Source of the DNA: Roseomonas sp.
Lineage (GTDB): Bacteria > Pseudomonadota > Alphaproteobacteria > Acetobacterales > Acetobacteraceae
Assembly: GCA_020249265.1 (NCBI GenBank)
Contig: JADCGA010000011.1
Location: forward strand, 186,001 to 250,000
Direction: 5' to 3'
DNA: 64,000 nucleotides
Shown here: piece by piece, positions 50,936 to 60,416 of the stretch
Layout: each line of letters starts with the position of its first letter
How positions within the stretch are numbered: position 1 is the stretch's first letter
Notes under the pieces: model-generated
Told to the model about the DNA's origin: nothing
What the model saw: only the letters and a program-made list of their open reading frames with translations
Databases searched by the model: none
Translations under genes and position numbers: made by a program

Positions 50936-52047
50936 CCGATCTGTTTTCCCCCCTGACGCTGCGCGGCGTTACCTTTTCCAACCGCATCGGCGTGGCGCCC
51001 ATGTGCCAGTATTCCTGCCATGATGATGGCATTCCAACCGAATGGCATTTGGTGCATCTGGGCGCCCGCGCTTCCGGGGGCGCGGGCATGGTGATGGTGG
51101 AAGCCACCGCCGTGACGGCGGAAGGGCGGATCAGCCCTGGCGATGTCGGCATTTGGTCTGACGCGCATCTGCCGAGCCACACGCAATTGGCCCAGGCGCT
51201 CGCGGCGCTTGGCACGGTGCCGGCCATTCAATTGGCCCATGCCGGCCGCAAGGCATCGCGCAAGCAGGCCTGGCTGCCTGGCCCCGCCGAGCCTTCCTGG
51301 GAGACCCTTGGCCCTTCCGGGGATGCCTTTGGTGATTTCATCCCGCCGCGCGCCATGACGGAAGCGGATATCGCCGCCACCATCGAAGCCTTTGTCGCCG
51401 CCACCAAGCGCTCCATCAAGGCGGGTTACCGGCTGATCGAATTGCATGCCGCGCATGGCTATCTGCTGCATCAATTCCTGAGCCCGCTTTCCAATAAGCG
51501 CAATGACCGTTGGGGTGGGGATTTTGAAGGCCGCGCGCGGCTGCCACTGGAAATCGCCGCCGCCATGCGCGCCGCCATGCCATCCGATGCCGTGCTGGGT
51601 GTGCGTGTTTCCCACACGGATTGGGTCGCGGGTGGCTGGACCACGGAAGAAACCGTGGAGCTTTCGCGCCGCTTCAAGGCGATTGGCGTGGATTTCATGG
51701 ATGTGTCTTCCGGCGGCAATGATCCGCGCCAGCAAATCCCGCTTGGGCCTGGCTATCAGGTGCCGGGCGCGGCGGAGGTGAAGAAAGGTGCCGGCATCGT
51801 CACCGCCGCGGTCGGGCTGATTACGGAAGCCAAGCAGGCGCAGGCCATTCTGGATGAAGGCCATGCGGATTGGATCTATCTGGCGCGCGTGCTGCTGCGC
51901 GACCCGTATTGGCCCTTGCATGCGGCAGCGGAACTTGGCCGCACGGAAGCGGTGCCCACGCCCCCGCAATATGATCGTGGCTGGAATGCGCTCGGCAAGA
52001 CGAAAATGGCCATGCCCATCGCCAACCCAATGCCGCGCTTGGGATGA
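50932..52047 (+). CDS. Old yellow enzyme family NADH:flavin oxidoreductase (YqjM/NamA-like)
   Basis: A 371-residue FMN-dependent ene-reductase TIM barrel. The YqjM-type N-terminus [23 protein letters not shown] carries the FMN-tuning cysteine, and [35 protein letters not shown] and [10 protein letters not shown] are typical. It reduces activated C=C bonds with NAD(P)H. It starts at GTG 50932, overlapping the DUF2272 TGA, with GGAG about a dozen bases ahead. The long open frame further left is inside DUF2272. Its stop overlaps the SelO start by four bases, so all three are coupled. Confidence 0.92.
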   Translation: MTDLFSPLTLRGVTFSNRIGVAPMCQYSCHDDGIPTEWHLVHLGARASGGAGMVMVEATAVTAEGRISPGDVGIWSDAHLPSHTQLAQALAALGTVPAIQLAHAGRKASRKQAWLPGPAEPSWETLGPSGDAFGDFIPPRAMTEADIAATIEAFVAATKRSIKAGYRLIELHAAHGYLLHQFLSPLSNKRNDRWGGDFEGRARLPLEIAAAMRAAMPSDAVLGVRVSHTDWVAGGWTTEETVELSRRFKAIGVDFMDVSSGGNDPRQQIPLGPGYQVPGAAEVKKGAGIVTAAVGLITEAKQAQAILDEGHADWIYLARVLLRDPYWPLHAAAELGRTEAVPTPPQYDRGWNALGKTKMAMPIANPMPRLG

Positions 52048-53504
52048 GCACGCGCTTTTCCTTCGACAATAGCTATGCCCGCCTGCCGGAACGTTTCTAC
52101 ATCCGGCAGGCACCCATTGCTGTGGCGGCGCCTCGGCTGGTGTTTTTCAACGCGCCGCTTGCGGAAGCGCTTGGCCTTGATCCGGCGGCGCTTGCAGGCG
52201 CCGAGGGGGCTGCGATTTTCGCCGGCAATCTCGTGCCGGAGGGTGCCGAGCCCTTGGCCATGGCCTATGCCGGCCATCAATTCGGCGGCTTCAGTCCGCG
52301 CTTGGGAGATGGCCGCGCGCTACTACTAGGCGAGGTGATTGGCCGTGATGGGCAACGCCGCGATATCCATCTGAAAGGTAGCGGGCGCACGTTGTTTTCG
52401 CGCGGTGGCGATGGCCGCGCCGTGCTGGGGCCGATGCTGCGCGAAGCCATCATCAGCGAAGCCATGGCAGCGCTTGGCGTGCCGACGACGCGCGCGCTGG
52501 CGGTGGCGATGACGGGTGAGGCGGTGCTGCGCGAAAAATTGCAACCGGGCGCCGTGCTGACGCGCGTGGCGGCCAGCCATATTCGTGTCGGCAGCTTTCA
52601 ATATTTCGCCGCGCAGGAAGATCAGGAAGCGCTGAAGCTGCTCGCGGATTTCGCCATTGCACGGCATGATCCGGCGGCGGCTGAGGCAGAAAACCCCTAT
52701 GTTGCGCTGCTGTCAGGCGTGATTGCGCGCCAGGCAAAGCTGATCGCGCAATGGCTCCATATCGGCTTCATCCATGGCGTGATGAATACCGACAATATGG
52801 CGATCAGCGGTGAGACGATTGATTACGGCCCCTGCGCCTTCATGGATGCCTATGATCCCGCGACGGTATTGAGTTCGATTGATCATGGCGGGCGCTATGC
52901 CTATGCCAATCAGCCGCGCATGGCGCAGTGGAATCTGGCGCGCCTGGCCGAAGCACTTTTGCCGCTTTTGGCAGAACAGGAAGAAGCCGCGCTGGAGATG
53001 GCGCAAACCGCGCTTGGCGCCTTCGCCCCCGCCTTTGAAGCCGCCTATTTCGACGGCTTTGCGCGCAAGATCGGCATTGCGCAGCGCATGCCGGAAGATA
53101 CCGCGCTGATCGAGGATTTGCTCCGCCGCATGGCGGAACAGGGCGCTGATTTCACCCTGACGTTCCGCGCCTTGGCGGATGCGGCTTCGGGCGATGCGGC
53201 GCCAGCCCGCGCGCAATTCTCCGACCAGGCCGCGTTTGATTCCTGGGCGGAGGGTTGGCGCGCAAGGTTGGCAGAAGAAGCTGACCCAGCGCGCCTGATG
53301 CGCGCCAGCAACCCGGCCTTCATCCCGCGCAATCATTTGGTGGAGGCTGCCATCCGCGCCGCCGAGGACCGCGATGATTTCCGCCCCTTCGAAGCGCTGA
53401 TGGCAGTCCTGGCGCGGCCCTTTGAAGATCAGCCAGAACACGCAGCATTCGCCAGCCCGCCCAAGCCCGAAGAACGCGTGCTCGCCACCTTCTGCGGGAC
53501 CTGA
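52044..53504 (+). CDS. selO: Protein adenylyltransferase SelO (YdiU)
   Basis: SelO is a pseudokinase-fold enzyme that transfers AMP to Ser/Thr/Tyr of targets and is linked to redox homeostasis. The 486-residue protein shows [16 protein letters not shown], the [24 protein letters not shown] nucleotide region, [24 protein letters not shown] with catalytic/metal acidic residues, and a C-terminal TFCGT. The cysteine there is the site that is selenocysteine in animal homologues. Overlaps the OYE stop by four bases (ATGA). NfuA follows 82 bases later. The AMPylated targets are unknown. Confidence 0.94.
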   Translation: MSTRFSFDNSYARLPERFYIRQAPIAVAAPRLVFFNAPLAEALGLDPAALAGAEGAAIFAGNLVPEGAEPLAMAYAGHQFGGFSPRLGDGRALLLGEVIGRDGQRRDIHLKGSGRTLFSRGGDGRAVLGPMLREAIISEAMAALGVPTTRALAVAMTGEAVLREKLQPGAVLTRVAASHIRVGSFQYFAAQEDQEALKLLADFAIARHDPAAAEAENPYVALLSGVIARQAKLIAQWLHIGFIHGVMNTDNMAISGETIDYGPCAFMDAYDPATVLSSIDHGGRYAYANQPRMAQWNLARLAEALLPLLAEQEEAALEMAQTALGAFAPAFEAAYFDGFARKIGIAQRMPEDTALIEDLLRRMAEQGADFTLTFRALADAASGDAAPARAQFSDQAAFDSWAEGWRARLAEEADPARLMRASNPAFIPRNHLVEAAIRAAEDRDDFRPFEALMAVLARPFEDQPEHAAFASPPKPEERVLATFCGT

Positions 53505-53585
53505 GATCACGCCCCACCTGTTGCCTTTCGGGGGAAAAAGGACCACATAGGTCCGGAAACCGCCTCCTACCCAAAGGGCCAAGCC

Positions 53586-54152
53586 ATGTTCATCGAAACC
53601 GAAGCCACCCCGAACCCCGCCACGCTGAAATTCCTGCCAGGCCGGGAAGTGCTGGGTGATCGCGGCACGGCGGATTTCACCAGCGTCGAGGAAGCCTCGG
53701 GCCGCTCCCCCCTTGCTGAGCGGCTTTTCGGCCTTGGCGATGTCGCGCGGGTCTTTTTTGGCTCGGATTTCGTGACCGTGACCAAGATGCTGGATGCCGA
53801 TTGGCAGATGCTGCGCCCGCAGGTGCTGGGCGCCATCATGGAACATTATCTGGCCGGCATGCCCATTCTGGAAGGCGCCGCGGCCGAAGAACATGCCGAG
53901 GATTTTGAGGCAGCCGATCAGGAAATCGTCGCCCAAATCAAGGAATTGCTGGATACCCGCGTGCGCCCGGCGGTGGCGAGTGATGGTGGCGATATCGTGT
54001 TTCGTGGCTTCCGGGATGGCATTGTGCGGCTGCGCATGCAGGGTGCCTGTTCCGGCTGCCCATCGTCCCGCGCCACCTTGAAGCATGGCGTGGAAAACAT
54101 GCTGCGTCATTACGTGCCGGAAGTGGTGGCGGTGGAGCAGGTGGAAGCCTGA
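53586..54152 (+). CDS. NfuA-like iron-sulfur cluster carrier
   Basis: A 188-residue Fe-S carrier: an N-terminal Nfu domain (IETEATPNPATLKFLPGREV, about 1-90), then a C-terminal NifU-like domain with Cys155 and Cys158 (GACSGCPSS) that bind a [4Fe-4S] cluster between subunits. Such proteins pass clusters to client enzymes such as aconitase and lipoate synthase. It is close to SelO on the left and a nitroreductase on the right, all co-directional. A short ggacc-acata-ggtcc hairpin at 53540-53554 lies in its leader, of unknown meaning. Confidence 0.93.
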   Translation: MFIETEATPNPATLKFLPGREVLGDRGTADFTSVEEASGRSPLAERLFGLGDVARVFFGSDFVTVTKMLDADWQMLRPQVLGAIMEHYLAGMPILEGAAAEEHAEDFEAADQEIVAQIKELLDTRVRPAVASDGGDIVFRGFRDGIVRLRMQGACSGCPSSRATLKHGVENMLRHYVPEVVAVEQVEA

Positions 54153-54193
54153 CGCTATAGCCTTTTTTCCTGCCGCCTTTACGGAGCCAAATC

Positions 54194-54793
54194 ATGTCCG
54201 AAACTGCCTCGCCCCTTGATGACCTTGCGCTAGACCAGCTTTTTCGTGCCGCCCGCACCCAGAACAAGTGGCAGGACCGGCCCGTGCCGGATGCCAAGCT
54301 GCATGAGCTTTATGATCTGCTGAAATGGGGCCCGACTTCGGCCAATTCTTCCCCCGCGCGCTTTGTCTTTGTGCGCACGGCGGAAGGCAAGGCGAAGCTG
54401 AAGGAAGCGCTTTCGGCGGGCAATACCGAGAAAACCATGACCGCGCCGGTCACGGCGATTGTTTGCTACGACAGCTATTTCTACGACAAGCTTGGCCAGC
54501 TTTTCCCGCATGCGGATGCCAAGCCCTGGTTCACCTCCAGCCCTGAATTCGCGGAAAAGACCGCGTTTCGCAATGGCTCGCTTCAGGGCGCTTATCTGAT
54601 GCTGGCGGCGCGCGCCATCGGGCTTGATGTCGGCGCCATGAGCGGCTTTGACAATGCCAAGGTGGATGAGCTGTTCCTGTTCGGCACCGGCTGGAAGTCC
54701 AATTTCCTGGTCAATCTGGGCTATGGTGACCCCGCTGGCCTGTTCCCGCGCAGCCCTCGGCTTTCCTTTGATGAGGCGGCGCGGCTGGAATAG
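54194..54793 (+). CDS. RutE-like malonic semialdehyde reductase / nitroreductase family
   Basis: A 199-residue FMN nitroreductase-fold protein closely matching the RutE/HadB group. It has [69 protein letters not shown] and a [20 protein letters not shown] end. RutE reduces malonic semialdehyde to 3-hydroxypropionate in uracil breakdown. No other rut genes are adjacent, though two dihydropyrimidinase-type genes lie elsewhere in the window. GGAG precedes ATG 54194. It may be a general nitroreductase instead. Confidence 0.88.
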   Translation: MSETASPLDDLALDQLFRAARTQNKWQDRPVPDAKLHELYDLLKWGPTSANSSPARFVFVRTAEGKAKLKEALSAGNTEKTMTAPVTAIVCYDSYFYDKLGQLFPHADAKPWFTSSPEFAEKTAFRNGSLQGAYLMLAARAIGLDVGAMSGFDNAKVDELFLFGTGWKSNFLVNLGYGDPAGLFPRSPRLSFDEAARLE

Positions 54794-54872
54794 GCGCGCT
54801 GCGCCCGTCGGGTTTGACCCCGGCGGGTTCTGGACTAAACAGGCAGCGAAACCAGCAATTTGAGAGACTGCC

Positions 54873-56090
54873 TTGAACAAGCCGCTGCCCAATTCCTTCC
54901 GCCAGGGGCCTGATGCCCGTGGCCGCTTCGGCCCTTATGGCGGGCGTTTCGTCGCCGAAACCCTGATGCCGCTAATCCTCGAGGTTGAAAAAGCCTATGA
55001 GGAAGCGAAGCGCGACCCTGCCTTCATGAATGAATGGCGCCGGCTGCTGACCCATTATGTGGGCCGGCCCAGCCCGCTTTGGTTGGCCGAACGCCTGACG
55101 CAAAAGCTCGGTGGTGCGAAAATCTATTTCAAGCGTGATGAGCTGAACCATACCGGCGCGCATAAGATCAATGCGGTGCTGGGGCAGATTATGCTGGCCA
55201 AGCGCATGGGCAAAACGCGCATTATTGCGGAAACCGGCGCCGGCCAGCATGGCGTTGCCACCGCGACTGCCTGTGCGCTGTTCGACCTGCCCTGCACCGT
55301 GTTCATGGGTGCCACCGATGTGGAACGCCAGCAGCCGAACGTGTTCCGCATGAAGCTGTTGGGGGCAGAGGTTGTGCCCGTGACCTCCGGCGCTGCGACG
55401 CTGAAGGATGCGATGAATGAAGGGCTGCGTGATTGGGTCGCCAATGTGCGCGATACCTATTACTGCATCGGCACGGTTGCCGGCCCGCATCCCTTCCCCA
55501 TGATGGTGCGCGATTTCCAATCCGTGATTGGCACGGAAGCGCGCGAGCAAATGATGGCCGCCGAAGGGCGCCTGCCGGATTTGTTGGTGGCGGCGATTGG
55601 CGGTGGTTCCAATGCCATGGGGCTGTTCTACCCCTTCCTGGATGACGCCAGCGTTGCGATGCATGGCGTGGAGGCCGCCGGCAAGGGCGTGGATACGGAA
55701 GAACACGCGGCGTCACTCACCAAGGGCCGCCCCGGCGTTTTGCATGGCAATCGCACCTATCTGTTGCAGGATGAATTCGGCCAGATTCTGGAAGCGCATT
55801 CGATCAGCGCTGGCCTGGATTATCCCGGTGTTGGCCCCGAACATGCCTGGCTGCATGACATAAAGCGCGTGGAATACATGAGTGCGACGGATGATGAGGC
55901 GCTTGCCGCCTTCCAGTTATGCTCCAAAATGGAAGGCATCATCCCTGCTTTGGAACCGGCGCATGCGCTGGCGCATGTCATCAAGATCGCGCCCAGCATG
56001 CCAAAGGATAAGCTGATCATTATGAATATGTGCGGGCGTGGCGATAAGGATATCTTCACCGTGGCGCGCGCCCTTGGCGTATCGATGTGA
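54873..56090 (+). CDS. trpB: Tryptophan synthase beta subunit
   Basis: TrpB joins indole, passed through a tunnel from TrpA, with serine to make tryptophan. It is 405 residues. PLP lysine is Lys98 (HTGAHKIN), the catalytic glutamate Glu120 (AETGAGQHG), and the GGGSNAMG loop binds cofactor phosphate. The start is a TTG at 54873: the frame has a stop ten bases upstream and no ATG until well inside the conserved region. Unlike many alphaproteobacteria, trpF is not directly upstream; a nitroreductase is. Coupled to trpA. Confidence 0.97.
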   Translation: MNKPLPNSFRQGPDARGRFGPYGGRFVAETLMPLILEVEKAYEEAKRDPAFMNEWRRLLTHYVGRPSPLWLAERLTQKLGGAKIYFKRDELNHTGAHKINAVLGQIMLAKRMGKTRIIAETGAGQHGVATATACALFDLPCTVFMGATDVERQQPNVFRMKLLGAEVVPVTSGAATLKDAMNEGLRDWVANVRDTYYCIGTVAGPHPFPMMVRDFQSVIGTEAREQMMAAEGRLPDLLVAAIGGGSNAMGLFYPFLDDASVAMHGVEAAGKGVDTEEHAASLTKGRPGVLHGNRTYLLQDEFGQILEAHSISAGLDYPGVGPEHAWLHDIKRVEYMSATDDEALAAFQLCSKMEGIIPALEPAHALAHVIKIAPSMPKDKLIIMNMCGRGDKDIFTVARALGVSM

Positions 56091-56095
56091 GTGTC

Positions 56096-56932
56096 ATGAC
56101 CCAAACCTCCCGCATCGCCGCGCGCTTCGCGGCCCTGCGCGCCGAAGGGCGCGGCGCCTTGATCCCATTTCTGGACGCTTTCGATCCTGACCGTGCCACT
56201 TCCATGGAGATCCTGCGTGGCTTTCCAGGCGCCGGCGCGGATTTGATTGAAATCGGCTGCCCCTTCACGGACCCCATGGCCGATGGCCCAACCGTGCAGC
56301 GCGCCGGTCAGCGCGGGCTGAAGGCGGGCGCGACGCTTGCCGGCACGCTGCAAATGGTGCGCGACTTTCGTGCCGGAGATGCTGCAACGCCGATCATTCT
56401 GATGGGCTATTACAATCCCATCCTGTCCTATGGCGCCAATTTCTGCGCCGATGCGGCAGCAGCGGGCGTGGATGGGCTGATCATTGTGGACGTGCCGCCG
56501 GAAGAAGCGGATGAGATTGAACCCCAGGCGCGCGCTGCCGGGCTTGATATGATCCGCCTGATTGCGCCGACCACAGATGATGCGCGCATGATCAAGGTTT
56601 TGGCCGCGACATCCGGCTTCATCTATTATGTTGCCATCACCGGCATCACCGGCACACGCAGCGCGACTGGCGCCGAATTGGCCGAGGCTATTCCGCGCAT
56701 CCGCAAACACACCAAGCTGCCAATCGCGATTGGCTTTGGCGTGCGCACACCTGAACAAGCGGCTGAGGCCGCGCGGATTGCCGATGGTGCGGTGGTGGCG
56801 TCCGCACTCATTGATGTGCTGGCCGCCGATCTGGACGCAGAAGGCCGCGCCAAACCAGGCACGGCGCAGAAGGTGCTGGATCAGGTTGCGGCGCTGGCAT
56901 CAGCGGTGCGGAGCGTGAAGAAGGGCGCGTGA
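56096..56932 (+). CDS. trpA: Tryptophan synthase alpha subunit
   Basis: TrpA splits indole-3-glycerol phosphate to indole. TIM barrel of about 278 residues. The catalytic Glu52 (LIEIGCPF) and Asp63 (DPMADGP) keep the standard eleven-residue spacing. [11 protein letters not shown] and [10 protein letters not shown] bind phosphate. The strand-1 segment reads [11 protein letters not shown], where most TrpA have a GDP motif. ATG 56096 is chosen; GTG 56087 would overlap the trpB stop. accD, which often follows trpA, is absent; a CoA-transferase follows instead. Confidence 0.96.
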   Translation: MTQTSRIAARFAALRAEGRGALIPFLDAFDPDRATSMEILRGFPGAGADLIEIGCPFTDPMADGPTVQRAGQRGLKAGATLAGTLQMVRDFRAGDAATPIILMGYYNPILSYGANFCADAAAAGVDGLIIVDVPPEEADEIEPQARAAGLDMIRLIAPTTDDARMIKVLAATSGFIYYVAITGITGTRSATGAELAEAIPRIRKHTKLPIAIGFGVRTPEQAAEAARIADGAVVASALIDVLAADLDAEGRAKPGTAQKVLDQVAALASAVRSVKKGA

Positions 56933-56966
56933 AGGCGCTGGATAAGTTGCTGAGAGGATAAGCGTG

Positions 56967-58172
56967 ATGACTACCCCTATTGGTCCGCTGACCGGACTTC
57001 GTGTGCTTGACCTGACGCGCGTTCTGGCCGGCCCCACCTGCACGCAGATGCTGGGCGATTTGGGCGCCGAAGTGATCAAGATTGAGCGCCCGGAAGCGGG
57101 TGATGATACGCGCGGCTTCGCGCCGCCCTTCGTGCCGAATACGAAGGAAAGCGCCTATTTCGTCGGCGTCAATCGCAACAAGAAATCCGTGACACTGGAT
57201 ATCGCGAAGCCCGAGGGCCAGGCGATTATCCATAAGCTGCTGGAACATTGCGATATTCTGGTTGAGAACTTCAAGGTTGGCGCCTTGGCGAAATACGGCC
57301 TCGGCTATGAGCAATTGGCCAAGACCCATCCGCGGCTGATCTATTGTTCCATCACTGGCTTTGGGCAGACCGGGCCTTACGCGCCGCGCCCTGGTTATGA
57401 TGCGCTGATCCAGGCCATGGGTGGTGTCATGTCGCTGACCGGTGAACCCAATGGCTCACCGCAAAAGGTTGGCGTGCCGGTCGCTGATCTTTTCGCGGGG
57501 CTTTATGGCTGCATTGGCATTCTGGCGGCGGTGAACCACCGCAACAGCACGGACCAAGGCCAGCAGATTGATATCGGGATGCTGGACACGCATGTGGCGT
57601 GGCTCGCCAATCAGGGCATGAATTATCTGGCGACGGGCGAAAACCCGCCGCGCCTTGGCAATCAGCACCCGAATATCGCGCCCTATCAGGAATTCCCGAC
57701 CAAGGATGGCTATATCATCCTGGCGGTTGGCAATGACCCGACTTTTGAGCGCTTCTGCAAGGCTTTCGGCCAGGAAGCGCTGCTGGCCGATCCGCGCTTC
57801 GCCACCAACCCGATCCGTGTGCAAAACCGCCAACTGGTGACGGATACACTCACACCCGTGATGAAATCCAAAACCACGGCGGAATGGATTGATGCGCTGG
57901 AAGCGCTCAAGATCGGGTGTGGCCCCATCAATACGCTGGAACAGGTTTTCGCCGATCCGCATGTGCAGGCGCGCGAAATGGTCGTGGAAATGGCCCATGG
58001 CAGTGGGGAGACGGTGAAGGTCATCGCAAACCCGGTGAAGCTTTCCGCGACTCCGCCAAGCTATCGCAGTGCGCCGCCCGTGCTTGGCGAACACACCAAT
58101 GCCGTGCTGAGCGATGTGCTGAAAATGAGTGCGGCGGAAATTGCCGCACTCAAGGACAAAGGCATTTTGTGA
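56967..58172 (+). CDS. CaiB/BaiF-type CoA-transferase (family III)
   Basis: A 401-residue family III CoA transferase, expected to move CoA between carboxylates in the cytoplasm. It begins PLTGLRVLDLTRVLAGPTCTQMLGDLGAEVIKIE and has the nucleophilic Asp145 in RPGYDALIQAMGG. VNRNKKSVTLD, GVPVADLFAGLYGCIGILAA and GCGPINTLEQVFADPHVQAREM are typical. Closest relatives are formyl-CoA and succinyl-CoA type enzymes, but the substrate is not readable. GAGAGG precedes the GTG/ATG pair at 56964/56967. Its stop overlaps the next ATG (TGATG). Confidence 0.9.
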   Translation: MTTPIGPLTGLRVLDLTRVLAGPTCTQMLGDLGAEVIKIERPEAGDDTRGFAPPFVPNTKESAYFVGVNRNKKSVTLDIAKPEGQAIIHKLLEHCDILVENFKVGALAKYGLGYEQLAKTHPRLIYCSITGFGQTGPYAPRPGYDALIQAMGGVMSLTGEPNGSPQKVGVPVADLFAGLYGCIGILAAVNHRNSTDQGQQIDIGMLDTHVAWLANQGMNYLATGENPPRLGNQHPNIAPYQEFPTKDGYIILAVGNDPTFERFCKAFGQEALLADPRFATNPIRVQNRQLVTDTLTPVMKSKTTAEWIDALEALKIGCGPINTLEQVFADPHVQAREMVVEMAHGSGETVKVIANPVKLSATPPSYRSAPPVLGEHTNAVLSDVLKMSAAEIAALKDKGIL

Positions 58173-59032
58173 TGGCGCTGCCCGCGGGTGCCCGTGCCGG
58201 CGCTTTGCGCTGGCTTTCGCCTGCGGGTTTCTTCACGCTGCGCTGGTTGGAATGGGGACCGCTTGATGGCGCGCCCGTGATTTGCGTGCATGGGCTGACG
58301 CGGAGTGGGCGGGATTTTGATGCTCTCGCCGCCGCACTTGCCGCTGCCGGTCGGCGCGTTTTCTGCCCGGATTTGCCAGGGCGCGGTGCATCCGATTGGT
58401 TGCCCAACCCTGCGCTCTATCAGCCACCGATCTATTCCCAGGCTTTGGCGCATCTTTTGGCGCGCATGGATGGGCCGGTGGATTGGGTCGGTACATCTTT
58501 GGGCGGCATTTGCGGCATGGGCATTGCCGCCACACCCGGTAATGTGATCCGGCGCATGGTGCTGAATGATGTTGGCGCCATCATCCCCGCCGCAGCGCTA
58601 GCCCGCATTCGCGATTACATCAATCAGCCCGCGCAAGCCTTTCGCGATATCGCTGCGCTGGAGGCGCATTTGCGCAACGTGCATGCGCCCTTTGGTCCGC
58701 TGACAGATGCCGAATGGCGGCATTTGGCGGAAACCTCTGCCCGGCGCGATGCAGAAGGCGCGCTGCAATTGCATTACGATCCTGCGATCACGCATGCTTT
58801 CAGCGCGGGCGAGATTGCGGATATTGATCTTACGCCCTTCTGGACGACCATTGTCATTCCGGTGCTGATTCTGCGCGGTGTCACCAGCGATATCTTGCCC
58901 GTGGAAGTCGCAGCGGAAATGGCGCGCAAGCCAAACGCGCGGCTGCTTGAAATTGCCGATGCCGGCCATGCGCCGGCACTGATGGCTGCGGACCAAATCA
59001 GCGCCATTCAGGATTTCCTGAACGCATCATGA
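58172..59032 (+). CDS. Alpha/beta hydrolase
   Basis: A 286-residue alpha/beta-hydrolase fold protein. The oxyanion-type HGLTRSGRDFD follows strand 3, the nucleophile elbow is GTSLGG with Ser109, and the catalytic His is in ADAGHAPAL near residue 267. A helical cap region lies between (about 140-205). Substrate is not evident; the neighbouring CoA-transferase suggests a thioester or ester metabolic context. Its ATG at 58172 overlaps the CoA-transferase stop and its own stop overlaps the TPR gene by four bases. The longer open frame upstream lies inside the CoA-transferase gene. Confidence 0.88.
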   Translation: MALPAGARAGALRWLSPAGFFTLRWLEWGPLDGAPVICVHGLTRSGRDFDALAAALAAAGRRVFCPDLPGRGASDWLPNPALYQPPIYSQALAHLLARMDGPVDWVGTSLGGICGMGIAATPGNVIRRMVLNDVGAIIPAAALARIRDYINQPAQAFRDIAALEAHLRNVHAPFGPLTDAEWRHLAETSARRDAEGALQLHYDPAITHAFSAGEIADIDLTPFWTTIVIPVLILRGVTSDILPVEVAAEMARKPNARLLEIADAGHAPALMAADQISAIQDFLNAS

Positions 59033-60357
59033 GCGACGAAACCCCAGCATCGCCGCGCAAGGAAGGGATGTTGGGCTTTATCGTTGCGCTATGGGATGGG
59101 CTTTACAGCTTTGTTTTTCGCGTTGTGCCGCTGTTATTGGCGGCAGCCTTTGTCCTGCTGTTGCTGCGCGAAATGCGGCGAGAGGATATTGAAATCGCGC
59201 CCATCCAAGTACCCACCAGGCTTGCCGAGGCCGGGCTTTCGCCGGATGTGGTGGCGCTACGCCTGCTTGATCAGGTCATCCTTGTCCAGAATACCGTCAC
59301 CGCTGAAAGGCTAGGCCAGCAGCGCCTGGAACTGGCCGGCGATCAACCGGATTTCAACGTGCCCATCGCCGGGCTTTCGTTGCGCGCCTTGGCAACCCTG
59401 CTGCGCAGTGTTTTCGGCACACCCAGCAAGCGCATCACGGGCGAGATTGTGCTGGAAAGGGACCAGCTCAAGCTCCGCCTGCGTTTGGCCGGGCATGGGC
59501 TGATTGCCGATATTGATGGCGTGCCAAGCGATGCGGTGGATCGGCTTCTGGCGCTGGCGGCGCCTGAAATCTGGCGCGTCATTCAGCCAAGGCTTTACGC
59601 TTGGCATGTCGCGCAAACGGAACCGGATCAGGCGGTCGTGCGTGACAAGCTGCGCGCGCTGATGCGCGGTGCAGGCGGAGATGTCGCAGCAGAAAACACC
59701 GCGCGCGGGCTGCTGGGGCGCAGCTATTTGCGTGAAGGTCGCGCGCGAGACGCTTTTGAAGTGGCCGAAATCGTGATCCAGAACAACCCCGCGTTAGGCG
59801 CTGCCTGGTATCTGCGCGGTGTCGCGCAATTCCGTCTGGGCCGGATCGAAGCCGCGCTTGAAGATTATCGCCGTGCGCAACAACTCGACCCGCGCGGTGT
59901 CTGGGTGCATGTGGCAGTCGCGGAAGCCTATGCGCAATCCGGGCGCTTGGAAGAAGCGCTCATGGAAATCCGCAAGGCGCTGGCCGAACAGCCGCGTGAC
60001 CCTTGGGCCTTGCAGCATGAAGGCAGTATTCTTCTGGCGATGAACCGCGTGCGGGAAGCCATGCTCGCCACACGGCGCGGCCTGGATCAGGACCCGAATA
60101 GCGCTGATCTGCGCCTTTTGCTTGGGCGTGTGCTGCTACGCCTAGGCAATCAGGCGGAAGCGGCGACTGCTTTCGAAACCGCGGCGCGGCTGGCGCCCGC
60201 CATGGCGGAACCGGCGCTTGATCTGGCAGAGCTTTCGCTCAACATGGGCAAGCGGGATGAAGCGCGCGCGGTCCTGACCAGATTACTGGCGCGCGAGGAT
60301 TTGGCGGAAGCACCGCGCGCAAAAGCAGCTGCGCTATTGGCCAGTCTTGGTGAATAA
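59029..60357 (+). CDS. Membrane-anchored tetratricopeptide repeat protein
   Basis: A 442-residue protein with a single transmembrane helix (about residues 28-46, VPLLLAAAFVLLLL). A mixed region of about 60-200 is not recognised, and TPR-type helical repeats fill about 225-435 (ARGLLGRSYLREGRARDAFEVAEI; GAAWYLRGVAQFRLGRIEAALEDYRRAQQLDP; WVHVAVAEAYAQSGRLEEALMEI). TPR arrays bind partner proteins. The unrecognised middle part is alpha/beta in look and contains no motif I know. Coupled by ATGA overlap to the hydrolase. Confidence 0.85.
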   Translation: MSDETPASPRKEGMLGFIVALWDGLYSFVFRVVPLLLAAAFVLLLLREMRREDIEIAPIQVPTRLAEAGLSPDVVALRLLDQVILVQNTVTAERLGQQRLELAGDQPDFNVPIAGLSLRALATLLRSVFGTPSKRITGEIVLERDQLKLRLRLAGHGLIADIDGVPSDAVDRLLALAAPEIWRVIQPRLYAWHVAQTEPDQAVVRDKLRALMRGAGGDVAAENTARGLLGRSYLREGRARDAFEVAEIVIQNNPALGAAWYLRGVAQFRLGRIEAALEDYRRAQQLDPRGVWVHVAVAEAYAQSGRLEEALMEIRKALAEQPRDPWALQHEGSILLAMNRVREAMLATRRGLDQDPNSADLRLLLGRVLLRLGNQAEAATAFETAARLAPAMAEPALDLAELSLNMGKRDEARAVLTRLLAREDLAEAPRAKAAALLASLGE

Positions 60358-60416
60358 CTTGGCGCCGCCAATCGGGCCTGCTTCACTGCTTGCATGATTT
60401 GGTCGAGGTATGCCGA

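Noticed and set aside
50743-52113. 456-codon minus-strand open frame across DUF2272/OYE
   Set aside because: Antisense to a well-supported old yellow enzyme gene.
52713-54110. 465-codon minus-strand open frame across selO and nfuA
   Set aside because: Spans two real genes and their gap on the other strand; no domain seen.
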